Assembly (NCBI GenBank): GCA_031292015.1
Contig: JARLHY010000015.1
Span: forward strand, 1 to 49,076
DNA length: 49,076 nucleotides
Direction of reading: 5' to 3'
Origin: Negativicutes bacterium
GTDB lineage: Bacteria; Bacillota_C; Negativicutes; Sporomusales_B; JARLHX01
Shown: positions 25,132 to 32,219 of the stretch, one piece after another
How the letters are laid out: every line of letters starts with the position of its first letter
How positions within the stretch are numbered: position 1 is the stretch's first letter
Translations under genes and position numbers: made by a program
The notes under the pieces: model-generated
Told to the model about the DNA's origin: nothing
The model's database searches: none
The model's input: the letters and a program-made list of their open reading frames with translations, nothing else

Positions 25132-25494
25132 GTGCGGAAAATTACCAAGATCGAAATCATCACCCGTCCGGAGAAACTGGAAGAGTTGAAGGAAGCCTTC
25201 AACACCATTGGGGTTCAGGGAATCACGGTGACCCAGGTGTACGGCTACGGCCTGCAGAAGGGACACACCGAGTTTTATCGAGGCCAGAAGGTAAACATTA
25301 ACCTGGTGCCCAAGATCAAAGTGGAAACCGTGGTCTGCGAAGTACCGGTGGAGAGCGTGCTGGAGGTGGCGCAGCGGGTGTGCCGAACCGGGAAGGTTGG
25401 GGACGGAAAAATCTTTGTTTATTCGCTGGATAACGCCGTCAGGATCCGAACCGGCGAGGAAGGCGAACTGGCAATCATGGATCCTAAAGAATAA
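25132..25494 (+). CDS. PII-family signal transduction protein (GlnB-like)
   Basis: A 120-residue PII protein with the usual fold: KITKIEIITRPEKLEELKEA at the N-terminus, the T-loop GYGLQKGHTEFYRGQKVNIN, the B-loop around VAQRVCRTGKVGDGKIFVYS, and the C-terminal AVRIRTGEEG. The T-loop Tyr46 equivalent is kept (FYRG), but the uridylylation site Tyr51 of E. coli GlnB is a valine, so control by uridylylation is not expected; direct ATP/ADP and 2-oxoglutarate sensing remains possible. It is an orphan: no amtB, glnA or nif genes are adjacent. GTG 25132 follows AAGGAGG. Confidence 0.92.
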   Translation: MRKITKIEIITRPEKLEELKEAFNTIGVQGITVTQVYGYGLQKGHTEFYRGQKVNINLVPKIKVETVVCEVPVESVLEVAQRVCRTGKVGDGKIFVYSLDNAVRIRTGEEGELAIMDPKE

Positions 25495-25509
25495 TCCGAG
25501 AACGCTATG

Positions 25510-25562
25510 CAACCCCCATCTGCATTCGTAAAGCAAAATGCAGATGGGGGTTTTTGAACAGC
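25510..25562 (+). terminator. PII gene terminator formed by short repeat H
   Basis: An AACCCCCATCTGCATT stem pairs with AATGCAGATGGGGGTT, followed by TTTGAACAGCC. The CCCCCATCTGC block and the TTGAACAGCC end belong to the dispersed repeat family, so this looks like a minimal repeat remnant serving as terminator. Confidence 0.8.
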
Positions 25563-25581
25563 CGGGGAAAACTTGCTCAAT

Positions 25582-25608
25582 AAAAAAACCCCTGTCAATT
25601 GACAGGGG
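25582..25608 (-). terminator. Terminator of the zinc-ribbon gene
   Basis: Palindrome CCCCTGTCAATTGACAGGGG preceded on the plus strand by seven A, i.e. a T-run in the minus direction. The gap 25609-25623 then leads into the minus-strand gene. Confidence 0.85.
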
Positions 25609-25623
25609 CTCTTTCTGATCATT

Positions 25624-25914
25624 CTAGTAGCGGCGGTTGGCGCTGAAGCAATCGCTGCAGTACACCGGACGGTCACCGCTCGGACGGAAAGGAACCTGAG
25701 TTTCTTTGCCACAAGTGGCGCAAACGGCCGGATGCATTTCGCGCTGGCCGCCGCGGCTGAATCCGCCGCTGTTTTGTTTGCGGGCTGCCCGACAACCGGG
25801 GCAACGACCGGGTTCGTTGGTGAAACCTTTTTCCGCGAAGAAATCTTGTTCCGATGCCGTGAAAACGAAATCGGCGCCGCAATCGCGGCAGGTCAATGTT
25901 TTGTCTTGAGCCAT
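25624..25914 (-). CDS. Small protein with two zinc-ribbon motifs
   Basis: A 96-residue protein. The first zinc-binding unit has CRDCGADFVFTASEQDFFAE and CPGCRAARKQ; the second has CATCGKETQVPFRPSGDRPV then YCSDCF. This is the common Clostridia-type zinc-ribbon/CxxC protein found beside many housekeeping genes. The middle is a Gly/Ser/Arg linker (NSGGFSRGGQRE). The start at 25914 is chosen for the GAGGAGG site 10 bases upstream; the frame extends further but without a site. A role in RNA or DNA binding is possible; unknown. Confidence 0.82.
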   Translation of the reverse strand: MAQDKTLTCRDCGADFVFTASEQDFFAEKGFTNEPGRCPGCRAARKQNSGGFSRGGQREMHPAVCATCGKETQVPFRPSGDRPVYCSDCFSANRRY

Positions 25915-26280
25915 TATTAATAGCCTCCTCAAATCTATTACCCAAATAGCACTGCAGGAATCATGGCTTCCCATTCCAATAATAGTTTGAGAAGGACAGA
26001 CTAACCTCACTGGGTCTATTCGCTGGGCACTTTTAAATATACCCCAGTTTTGGATAAATGTAAAGCGATTTCTGTAATTTTTGCTTATTTTCCGAATTTT
26101 TTATTTGGAACGGAAGAAGAGCAGCCTGTGCGGAGACTATAAATGCACGAAATGGGCTGGGACAGACACTCGCCAGGGGCCGGAACTGACACCTTTCGTC
26201 CTGCGCTGTCGCTCTTTGCTGGAAAAAGACAGGAGGATTTCCGGGTTATGGCGACGAAATAGATAGTAAAGAATATAATT

Positions 26281-26295
26281 TAATAATAATTATCA
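26281..26295. promoter_or_regulatory. PerR/Fur-like box before wrbA
   Basis: TAATAATAATTATCA matches the Bacillus PerR consensus TTATAATNATTATAA at all but two positions. It overlaps the start of the wrbA leader, just after a TATAAT (26274-26279). AT-rich leaders give such matches by chance, so this is suggestive only. The rest of 25915-26314 holds the upstream sequences of both divergent genes and no other gene I can support. Confidence 0.4.
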
Positions 26296-26314
26296 AAAAA
26301 GGAGAGAACGGTTC

Positions 26315-26926
26315 ATGAAAATTTTAATTGCGTACTATTCTTTGTACGGGCATATTCATCGTATGGCCCAGGCGGTGGCGGAGGGCGCGGGGGAAGTGAA
26401 CGGAGCTGAAGTCATCCTGCGCCGGGTGCCTGAAACGCTGCCCCAGACGGTTCTGGCGCAAATGGGGGCGGTGGATGCGCAGAAAGCCATGGCCGATGTC
26501 CCGATCTGTACCGTCGATGAACTGGCTGAGGCGGATGCGATCATCTTCGGCACGCCGACCCGTTTTGGCAACATGTGCGGCCAGATGCGCCAGTTTCTTG
26601 ACGCCACCGGGCAGCTATGGGCCCAGGGAAAGCTGGTGGGCAAGGTGGGCAGCGTCTTTGCAAGCAGCGCTACTCAGCACGGAGGCCAGGAGTCCACTAT
26701 TTTAAGCTTCCATACTACGCTGCTCCATCACGGCATGGTGATCGTCGGTCTGCCTTATGCTTATCAGGGGCAGATGGGAGTAGGCGAGGTGGCCGGGTGC
26801 TCTCCCTATGGTGCTTCGACCATCGCCAACGGTGACGGCAGCCGGCTGCCGAGCGAGATTGAACTGGCCGGAGCCCGCTTCCAAGGAAAGTATGTCGCCG
26901 GCATAACGGCGAAATTGATAAAATGA
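26315..26926 (+). CDS. wrbA: NAD(P)H:quinone oxidoreductase WrbA
   Basis: A 203-residue flavodoxin-like quinone reductase. FMN phosphate loop near the N-terminus ([20 protein letters not shown]), then [40 protein letters not shown] and [17 protein letters not shown], all WrbA signatures. It performs two-electron quinone reduction and protects against redox cycling. ATG 26315 follows AAAGGAGAG. A PerR-like box in the leader fits a peroxide-response role. It is followed by a hairpin at 26933-26957. Confidence 0.95.
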   Translation: MKILIAYYSLYGHIHRMAQAVAEGAGEVNGAEVILRRVPETLPQTVLAQMGAVDAQKAMADVPICTVDELAEADAIIFGTPTRFGNMCGQMRQFLDATGQLWAQGKLVGKVGSVFASSATQHGGQESTILSFHTTLLHHGMVIVGLPYAYQGQMGVGEVAGCSPYGASTIANGDGSRLPSEIELAGARFQGKYVAGITAKLIK

Positions 26927-26969
26927 TGATGAACCCGGCACAACAAAGGTGCCGGGTCAGCTTGTAGAC

Positions 26970-27218
26970 AAAGTGGGGAAAAGAGAGGGAATTCCTCCGC
27001 TACGGACTCTTATCCTACGCCGGTATCGGCAGCAAGGCTGCCGACGGCTGGGGATATTAGTGAAACTAAGACTCGGGAACTTTCCCGAGTCTTTTAGTTG
27101 AATTTATCCACGTATGTGGGCGAGTCCCGCTGCGGAAATCCCTCTCTTTTCCTGCTTACCAGCTAAAAAAGGATTTTGTCTTCACTCTGATCCGGCGCCA
27201 TAAAGACGCCGGGTTTTT
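26970..27218 (+). ncRNA. Candidate structured RNA (multi-branch) with own terminator
   Basis: A long imperfect stem joins 26978-27009 to 27122-27151 (GAAAAGAGAGGGA with TCCCTCTCTTTTC, then CCGC and GGACTC with GAGTCC and GCGG). Inside are three hairpins: 27017-27050 (CGGCAGC/GCTGCCG with outer GCCG/CGGC), 27064-27099 (GACTCGGG/CCCGAGTC extended by AACTAA/TTAGTT) and 27109-27119 (CCAC/GTGG). This is a four-way junction closed by about 25 base pairs. A terminator follows (TCCGGCG/CGCCGGG at 27191-27213, then TTTTT). No reading frame is supported here. I do not recognise the class: it could be a riboswitch-controlled leader or a free small RNA. It ends about 150 bases before ycaO. Confidence 0.6.
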
Positions 27219-27366
27219 CTGTTGCGGCGTCCTTGCCGGCGCTGGACCACGGTACTGCTCGCGCTAGCACAAACCATACGACTGAGTCATATATTACAAA
27301 AGAAACGGTAAAAGCGACATAACAATTTTCTGTCGAGTGAAAAGACAATGGTGCGAGGTGCAATGC

Positions 27367-29184
27367 ATGGATTCAGCCGGCATGAAGTACAAAGATGAAC
27401 TGCCTGTCAAAACCATCAACAAAGTGAGGGATATTCTGGGTGGGCTGGGCCTTCTCACGGTGGAAACGGCATGGAAGAACTCGGTGCAGGGTTTTTACTC
27501 GGTCAGTGTGGTGATCGAGAATACTGATCTGATGACAAATGGAAAGGGCACTTCGGCAGAGTTCGCCCTGGCCAGCGCCTACGGCGAACTGATGGAGCGC
27601 CTGCAAAATCAGGCCAATTATAGACTGAGTGTGGATCTAAGGCCTCAGAGCATGGAATACCTGGGCTTTTTTTACGCCCCTGACGAAAAACCGCTGAGTA
27701 TCGACGAGCTTCTCGGCAGTGATGAGGACTGGATCAAAACCCAACTGTCGCGGATGGACCCAACGTTTGACAAACGCGGACTGCTGGCGAGCTGGCAGAC
27801 TGTATCCTACGAGAAGGTTCCCGCCGATTTCCTGGCGCTGCCGTTCTGCAATTTAACCAGCAAGCGTATTTCCCATATTCCGATGAAAATGATCTCAAAG
27901 ATGTACATGTCAAACGGTATGTGCGCCGGCAACTCCCCGGAAGAGGCCCTGGTGCAGGGGATATCCGAGATCATGGAGCGCTACGCGAACAAAAGAATCG
28001 TCAGGGAGAAGATCGTGCCGCCCACCGTTCCAAGGCGGTATATCGCCAAATATCCTAAGATCGAGGCGATGATCGCCGGCATTGAAGAAAGCGGCAATTT
28101 CGAGGTGGTTGTCAAGGACTGCTCGCTGGAGCAAAAACTGCCTGTTGTCGGCGTTGTCCTGATCAACAAGAATGATCAGAGTTATTTTGTGAAATTCGGC
28201 GCCCATCCCAAGTTTGAAATCGCGGCTGAGCGGACACTGACCGAGCTTCTCCAGGGGCAGGATATCAAGCGGATGATGGGGGTAAGGGAGTTTTCCTTCC
28301 GCAACCCGCCGGACGATCCGGAAAATTACATGGGTATCCTTGTCACAGGCTCAGGTATCTATCCCACCGAGTTTTTCAGCCGCGCTTTCAGCTATCCGTT
28401 TTCTGAGTTTGCCGAAACAGCGATAAATAACAACAGGGACATGCTGATCCACATGGTCGACCTGTTGGCTCAAAAAGGTTATGAGACCTATGTGCGGGAT
28501 GTTTCCTTCCTGGGGTTTCCCGCTTTTCATGTCATCATTCCGGGCCTGAGCGAGATCGAGGAGTTTGACGATCTGAGACCCATCACCGACTACGCCGCTT
28601 TCAACCGGTTCAAAAAACTGGTCAGACAGATCGACAGGCTTGACGACGCCGGTGCGGCGACGATTATCGAATTTCTGGGAAAAATGAATTATACTCCAGA
28701 TGCTTCAGTTATGGATCTTATCCAGCTGCCGGTCCGGGGAAAAGCGTTTCCCTGGTATTACGCCAATGTCGATTTGTTTGTCACCGCCCTGCACTACTGG
28801 CGGGGCGATACGGTTAAAGCTTATGAGACATTTACCCGATTTTTGGCCTACACTCAGCACGCCAACCCGCAGCGGCAGGTGGTGACTTATTATAAGTGCG
28901 TCCGGGATTTTTTGGCTACCAGGCTGGAGGGTCTGAACGAAAAAGACGCGGTGAGCACCTTGAGTATGTTCTATCCGCTGGAGGTGATCCGCGGGGTTGT
29001 TGCCGAGTTCAATTCACCGGCTAAAATAATCAGCTATCAAGGACAGTTGAACTGCTGGAATTGCAGCAAGTGCCGATTTTCCGGCCAGTGTCTCTATCCG
29101 CCGATGGAGCGGGTCTATAAACTGCTCAAGGAGAAGCACGCCGCCTGCGGAATTGACCAGAATGATCTAAAGAAGCTGATATAA
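27367..29184 (+). CDS. YcaO-family protein (ATP-dependent cyclodehydratase/thioamidation-type)
   Basis: A 605-residue protein with the YcaO ATP-binding fold. The first signature, NGKGTSAEFALASAYGELME followed by RL, lies at residues 58-79, with the glutamates that bind Mg-ATP. The second, MCAGNSPEEALVQGISEIME followed by RY, lies near 182-207. YcaO enzymes use ATP to activate a peptide amide and form azolines, thioamides or amidines on Cys/Ser/Thr. The protein lacks the C-terminal PxPxP of azoline-forming members, and has an extra C-terminal region with CWNCSKCRFSGQC (from about residue 563), a possible metal site. Length and the C-terminal extension recall E. coli YcaO. No leader-binding (RRE) domain is visible. 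ATG 27367 has GAGGTG upstream; GTG 27337 is weaker. It converges on the Cys-repeat gene. Confidence 0.9.
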   Translation: MDSAGMKYKDELPVKTINKVRDILGGLGLLTVETAWKNSVQGFYSVSVVIENTDLMTNGKGTSAEFALASAYGELMERLQNQANYRLSVDLRPQSMEYLGFFYAPDEKPLSIDELLGSDEDWIKTQLSRMDPTFDKRGLLASWQTVSYEKVPADFLALPFCNLTSKRISHIPMKMISKMYMSNGMCAGNSPEEALVQGISEIMERYANKRIVREKIVPPTVPRRYIAKYPKIEAMIAGIEESGNFEVVVKDCSLEQKLPVVGVVLINKNDQSYFVKFGAHPKFEIAAERTLTELLQGQDIKRMMGVREFSFRNPPDDPENYMGILVTGSGIYPTEFFSRAFSYPFSEFAETAINNNRDMLIHMVDLLAQKGYETYVRDVSFLGFPAFHVIIPGLSEIEEFDDLRPITDYAAFNRFKKLVRQIDRLDDAGAATIIEFLGKMNYTPDASVMDLIQLPVRGKAFPWYYANVDLFVTALHYWRGDTVKAYETFTRFLAYTQHANPQRQVVTYYKCVRDFLATRLEGLNEKDAVSTLSMFYPLEVIRGVVAEFNSPAKIISYQGQLNCWNCSKCRFSGQCLYPPMERVYKLLKEKHAACGIDQNDLKKLI

Positions 29185-29188
29185 AGAA

Positions 29189-29226
29189 AGTAAAGCCAAA
29201 ACCGGACGGTTTTGGCTTTACTGTTT
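29189..29226. terminator. Bidirectional terminator between ycaO and the Cys-repeat gene
   Basis: A 16-bp stem AGTAAAGCCAAAACCG/CGGTTTTGGCTTTACT with T-rich flanks on both sides, 5 bases after the ycaO stop codon. Confidence 0.85.
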
Positions 29227-29280
29227 CCCCGGGATGTTAGCGGTTCTGACGGGACCGGGGAAAGAAGGCGTCGGACGGCA

Positions 29281-29697
29281 CTACTTCCTCATGCCATAGC
29301 AGGAACAGCAGCTTTTCATCGAATAACACGAGCCGCAGCTCTTCATGGAATAGCAGGAATCGCAGCTTTTCATCGAATAACACGAGCAGCAGCTTTTCAT
29401 CCCATGGCAGGAATGGCAGCTCTTCATCCAGTGGCAGGAATGGCAGCTCTTCATCGAGTAACAGGAATAGCAGCTGCCCATCGAGTAACAGGATTGGCAG
29501 CTACCCATCGAGTAACAGGTCTGACAGCTACCCATCGAGTAACAGGTCTGACAGCTACCCATTGAGTAACAGGTCTGACAGCTACCCATCGAGTAACAGG
29601 TCTGACAGCTACCCATTGAGTAACAGGATTGGCAACTGCCCATTGAGCAGCAGCTATACATGAGGTCGTCATCGTCGTCGAAGCCATCATAATACAT
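29281..29697 (-). CDS. Cysteine-rich nonapeptide-repeat protein; candidate precursor peptide
   Basis: A 138-residue protein. A short acidic start (MYYDGFDDDDDLM) leads to YSCCSM and thirteen tandem nonapeptides of the form [G/K]SCx[S/T]C[Y/H]xM. The first seven have Gly (four identical GSCQTCYSM), the last six have Lys (KSCHSCHWM, KSCGSCYSM and others), then RK. It holds 30 cysteines and a similar number of serines in 138 residues. ATG 29697 is certain: GGAGGTGATC lies just upstream. Convergent with ycaO, whose enzyme class modifies Cys and Ser in peptides, this could be its substrate. A metal-binding or spore-coat type protein is the main alternative. No signal peptide. I know no named family with this repeat. 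Confidence 0.85.
   Translation of the reverse strand: MYYDGFDDDDDLMYSCCSMGSCQSCYSMGSCQTCYSMGSCQTCYSMGSCQTCYSMGSCQTCYSMGSCQSCYSMGSCYSCYSMKSCHSCHWMKSCHSCHGMKSCCSCYSMKSCDSCYSMKSCGSCYSMKSCCSCYGMRK
29290..29640 (-). repeat. Thirteen 27-bp tandem repeats inside the Cys-rich gene
   Basis: Exact 27-bp periodicity with no gaps. Units 9-12 counted from the 3' end differ only in the third base of one Ser codon, so they arose by recent duplication; the Lys-type units are more diverged. This is coding, not a CRISPR array: there are no spacers. Confidence 0.92.
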
Positions 29698-29944
29698 TAA
29701 CCGATCACCTCCGCAAGATTTGTATGGTAACCTATTAACATAATATGAAAACGTCGTGTGAGTTGTTACCAGGAAAGTGCGGCAATCGAGTTTTTTTGGA
29801 TCATAATTATTTTTATTTACAGAAACAAAGCCGTTTGCCCAGACATAGCCGCCTGCAGCAAAAGTTCTTTGGCCGCGAGGTGGAACAGCTTGCTTGTACG
29901 CCACATAATCTGTAGTATAAAAGCCACTACATGGGGGTCAAAAT

Positions 29945-30778
29945 ATGGACATCTTTTGTCGGGACGTAGTACCCTTTGTCCCTCTTGCCATGCATGAGAT
30001 CAGTTTCTGGCTCAGAATTATGAAGGAACATGCTTTGTTTATTTGCCTGGGGCTGCCTTGCGATCAAAACGAATTGAGGGAAGATGCACAGAAGTTCCAT
30101 AACGTTTTCGAGGATCTGGAGCAGCGTATTTGCGCGGTCCACGGCGGAGAGGATCTGGCTTGTTTCGTGGAGCAGATCACGGTCGCGGTAAAGAATGTCT
30201 TTATTTTTAAACGCCATGTTCTGCGCCTGTTGATGGAGTGCAAAATCTGCGGTGGCTCTCTGTATCCCTTGTTCGTTGATCATCTTTCCCGGGAGGCACT
30301 GTATTTTCTGAAGCTGCTGCAAAAGTTCCGCGACAACGCGATCCGGTACCCGGTGGATGCGATGATCAGCGAGAATGTGTTCTGGCTGCGGATTATGGCT
30401 GATCACCTGAAATTTATCCGCGGACTCACCGATCCTGCTGAACGGCAGTTACTCGGGCAGTTGCGGAGCCTGAGCGACGATTTTGATCAATTGGGGCTGC
30501 AAGCCAGGGACCTGCACAGCATGTTATGGCACTACCAGCCCACGGATGGACTGATCCGGGTCGAGAAGGATGTCATGGTGGCGACGGCCGGACTGCGCGA
30601 TTTCCTGTGTGCGACAGAAAGACTGATCAAGGAATGTGCGGCGCTGACCATCACGCCGCCGCCGCTGGCCGACCATGTACGCCGCGAAGCCGAACATTTT
30701 CTGCGCATCCTGGACCAGATAAGGGCGGCTCTGCTGAATGATGAGGAGCCTTCCGCCGGATGTGTCGATTACGACTGA
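29945..30778 (+). CDS. DUF2935-like protein with duplicated metal-binding helical domain
   Basis: A 277-residue, all-helical protein made of two related halves. First: LAMHEISFWLRIMKEHALFI and later LSREALYFLKLLQKFRD. Second: ISENVFWLRIMADHLKFIRG and later VRREAEHFLRILDQIRAAL. The repeated H/E..FWLRIM..H pattern is that of DUF2935 proteins, which resemble hemerythrin/ferritin-like bundles and probably bind metal. ATG 29945 lies 8 bases after TGGGGG. It is divergent from the Cys-repeat gene across a 247-bp gap that must hold promoters for both. Function is unknown; metal storage or sporulation-related roles are guesses. Confidence 0.8.
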   Translation: MDIFCRDVVPFVPLAMHEISFWLRIMKEHALFICLGLPCDQNELREDAQKFHNVFEDLEQRICAVHGGEDLACFVEQITVAVKNVFIFKRHVLRLLMECKICGGSLYPLFVDHLSREALYFLKLLQKFRDNAIRYPVDAMISENVFWLRIMADHLKFIRGLTDPAERQLLGQLRSLSDDFDQLGLQARDLHSMLWHYQPTDGLIRVEKDVMVATAGLRDFLCATERLIKECAALTITPPPLADHVRREAEHFLRILDQIRAALLNDEEPSAGCVDYD

Positions 30779-30779
30779 G

Positions 30780-30827
30780 GATCACAAGAAAATCCCTCCG
30801 GAGTTTTCCGGGGGATTTCTTATGATC
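30780..30827 (+). terminator. Hairpin after the DUF2935-like gene
   Basis: GATCACAAGAAAATCCCTCC pairs imperfectly with GGGGGATTTCTTATGATC, with a loop of about ten bases. There is no long T-run, but position and stem strength support termination. Confidence 0.65.
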
Positions 30828-30944
30828 CGGAGCAAAAGGATTTAGCGCTTTTCTTGGAGTATATTGAAGATGGGATAAGAAGCAGCAGACAGAAGTAAAA
30901 TACTGTTATGGTCTGCAGCCATAACGGGCGAGAGGGTGAAGCGG

Positions 30945-31700
30945 TTGTTGCATCGATTTTCCCGGACAGAACTGCTGATCGGCAAACAAGGATTGGCCAG
31001 ATTGGCGGAAAAGAAGGTCGCGGTCTTCGGAATCGGCGGAGTAGGGTCGTTCGTCGTGGAAGGGCTGGTCCGTTCCGGGGTAGGGAAACTGGTGCTGGTG
31101 GATGATGATTGCATTTGCCTGACCAATCTGAACAGGCAGCTGCATGCCACAACGAAGACTGTTGGAAGACCAAAAGTTGAGGTAATGCAAGAGCGGATCA
31201 TGGAAATCAATCCTCAGGCCGAAGTGACGGTCTTCCAGCAGTTCTACCTGCCTGACACGGCGGCAGGAATGATTGGCGACGACTATGACTATATCGTGGA
31301 CGCCATTGATACCGTGACAGGGAAAATCGACCTGGTGATGCGGGCTAAGGCCAACAATATCCCGGTAATCAGCTCGATGGGGACAGGGAACAAACTTGAT
31401 CCCACCAAACTTGAAGTTGCCGATATTTTTGCGACTTCGATCTGCCCGCTGGCCAAGGTGATGCGCTATGAGCTGAGGAAGCGCGGTGTCACCGATCTGA
31501 AGGTGGTTTACTCGCGGGAAAAACCGATTGTCCCGGAGGAAAGCGAGGATTCCAGCTGTAATATGAGCTGTATCTGTCCGGCCGGTACCACAAGAAAATG
31601 CACGGTGCGCCACCAGATTCCGGGCAGCATCGCTTTTGTCCCGTCGGTGGCCGGGCTGATTCTTGCCGGCGAGGTGGTCCGGGACCTGTTGAGTATATGA
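30945..31700 (+). CDS. tcdA: tRNA threonylcarbamoyladenosine dehydratase TcdA (E1/ThiF-like)
   Basis: A 251-residue adenylating enzyme forming cyclic t6A at tRNA position 37. ThiF-fold nucleotide loop in KKVAVFGIGGVGSFVVEGLV, catalytic region VDDDCICLTNLNRQLHATTK with the conserved NRQ, YIVDAIDTVTGKIDLV, and the TcdA C-terminus SSCNMSCICPAGTTRKCTVR then PGSIAFVPSVAGLILAGEVV. TTG 30945 (giving MLHRFSRTELLIG) is preferred over GTG 30936, because the GAGAGGG site would overlap the latter. The E1-like fold is the kind that partners YcaO enzymes in some peptide pathways. However, the TcdA-specific C-terminus makes the tRNA role the default. Confidence 0.9.
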   Translation: MLHRFSRTELLIGKQGLARLAEKKVAVFGIGGVGSFVVEGLVRSGVGKLVLVDDDCICLTNLNRQLHATTKTVGRPKVEVMQERIMEINPQAEVTVFQQFYLPDTAAGMIGDDYDYIVDAIDTVTGKIDLVMRAKANNIPVISSMGTGNKLDPTKLEVADIFATSICPLAKVMRYELRKRGVTDLKVVYSREKPIVPEESEDSSCNMSCICPAGTTRKCTVRHQIPGSIAFVPSVAGLILAGEVVRDLLSI

Positions 31701-31739
31701 TCAGTCTGGGTCCCGGTTAAAGGAAATGACTTTCTAAGC

Positions 31740-31776
31740 GAAGAAGGCGCTGCCAGACAGCGCCTTCTTCGTTTTT
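31740..31776 (+). terminator. tcdA terminator
   Basis: A 13-bp stem GAAGAAGGCGCTG/CAGCGCCTTCTTC, loop CCAGA, then GTTTTT. Confidence 0.92.
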
Positions 31777-31889
31777 CTAAACCGCCGGCCGGGCCGGCGG
31801 GGATGCAATTTCGGCGTTCATGTATAAACTACGGAAAAGTGGCAATACTAGATAAAAATACCAGTATGGTTTTGAAAGGAGACGAAAGA

Positions 31890-32162
31890 ATGTTTGGTCT
31901 GGGTAATTTTGTCTGGTTTTTGATCATCGGTGTAATCGCCGGCTGGCTAGCCGGCCAGATTTCCCGCGGCGGCGGTTTCGGGCTGTGGGGCGACCTGATC
32001 GTGGGGGTAATTGGCGCACTTGTAGGCGGATTTGTCTTTGGCCTGCTGGGGATCACCACCTATAGCACCATTGGCGCAGTTATCACCAGCACCATCGGGG
32101 CGGTGATCTTTCTCTGGATTTTGCGGATGTTCAGCGGCAAAAGCGCCACTCCGCAAAGATAA
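31890..32162 (+). CDS. GlsB/YeaQ/YmgE-family small membrane protein
   Basis: A 90-residue, three-helix protein: FVWFLIIGVIAGWLAGQISR, GLWGDLIVGVIGALVGGFVF and a third C-terminal helix ending at RMFSGKSATPQR. The RGGGFGLWGDLIVGVIGALV segment is the family signature. Members are stress-induced membrane proteins of unclear function. ATG 31890 follows AAAGGAGA; the longer upstream frame lacks a site. Confidence 0.9.
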   Translation: MFGLGNFVWFLIIGVIAGWLAGQISRGGGFGLWGDLIVGVIGALVGGFVFGLLGITTYSTIGAVITSTIGAVIFLWILRMFSGKSATPQR

Positions 32163-32174
32163 GGCGTGATGCCT

Positions 32175-32212
32175 AAAGGTGCCTTTCCCCTCGCGGGAGA
32201 GGCACCTTTTTC
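32175..32212. terminator. Bidirectional terminator
   Basis: AAAGGTGCCT pairs with AGGCACCTTT around an inner TTCCCCTCGCGGGAG element; T-run follows on both strands. It separates the convergent GlsB-type and EVE genes. Confidence 0.85.
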
Positions 32213-32219
32213 CTTGTCT

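Noticed and set aside
26970..27155. 6S RNA
   Set aside because: Length fits, but interior hairpins form a multi-branch junction rather than one central bubble with a single terminal stem.
29290..29640. CRISPR array
   Set aside because: 27-bp repeats are contiguous with no spacers and encode a continuous protein with a strong ribosome site.
30945..31700. TcdA as a dedicated RiPP E1-like partner
   Set aside because: C-terminal SSCNMSCICPAGTTRKCTVR pattern and overall length fit the housekeeping tRNA enzyme; kept only as a low-priority finding.
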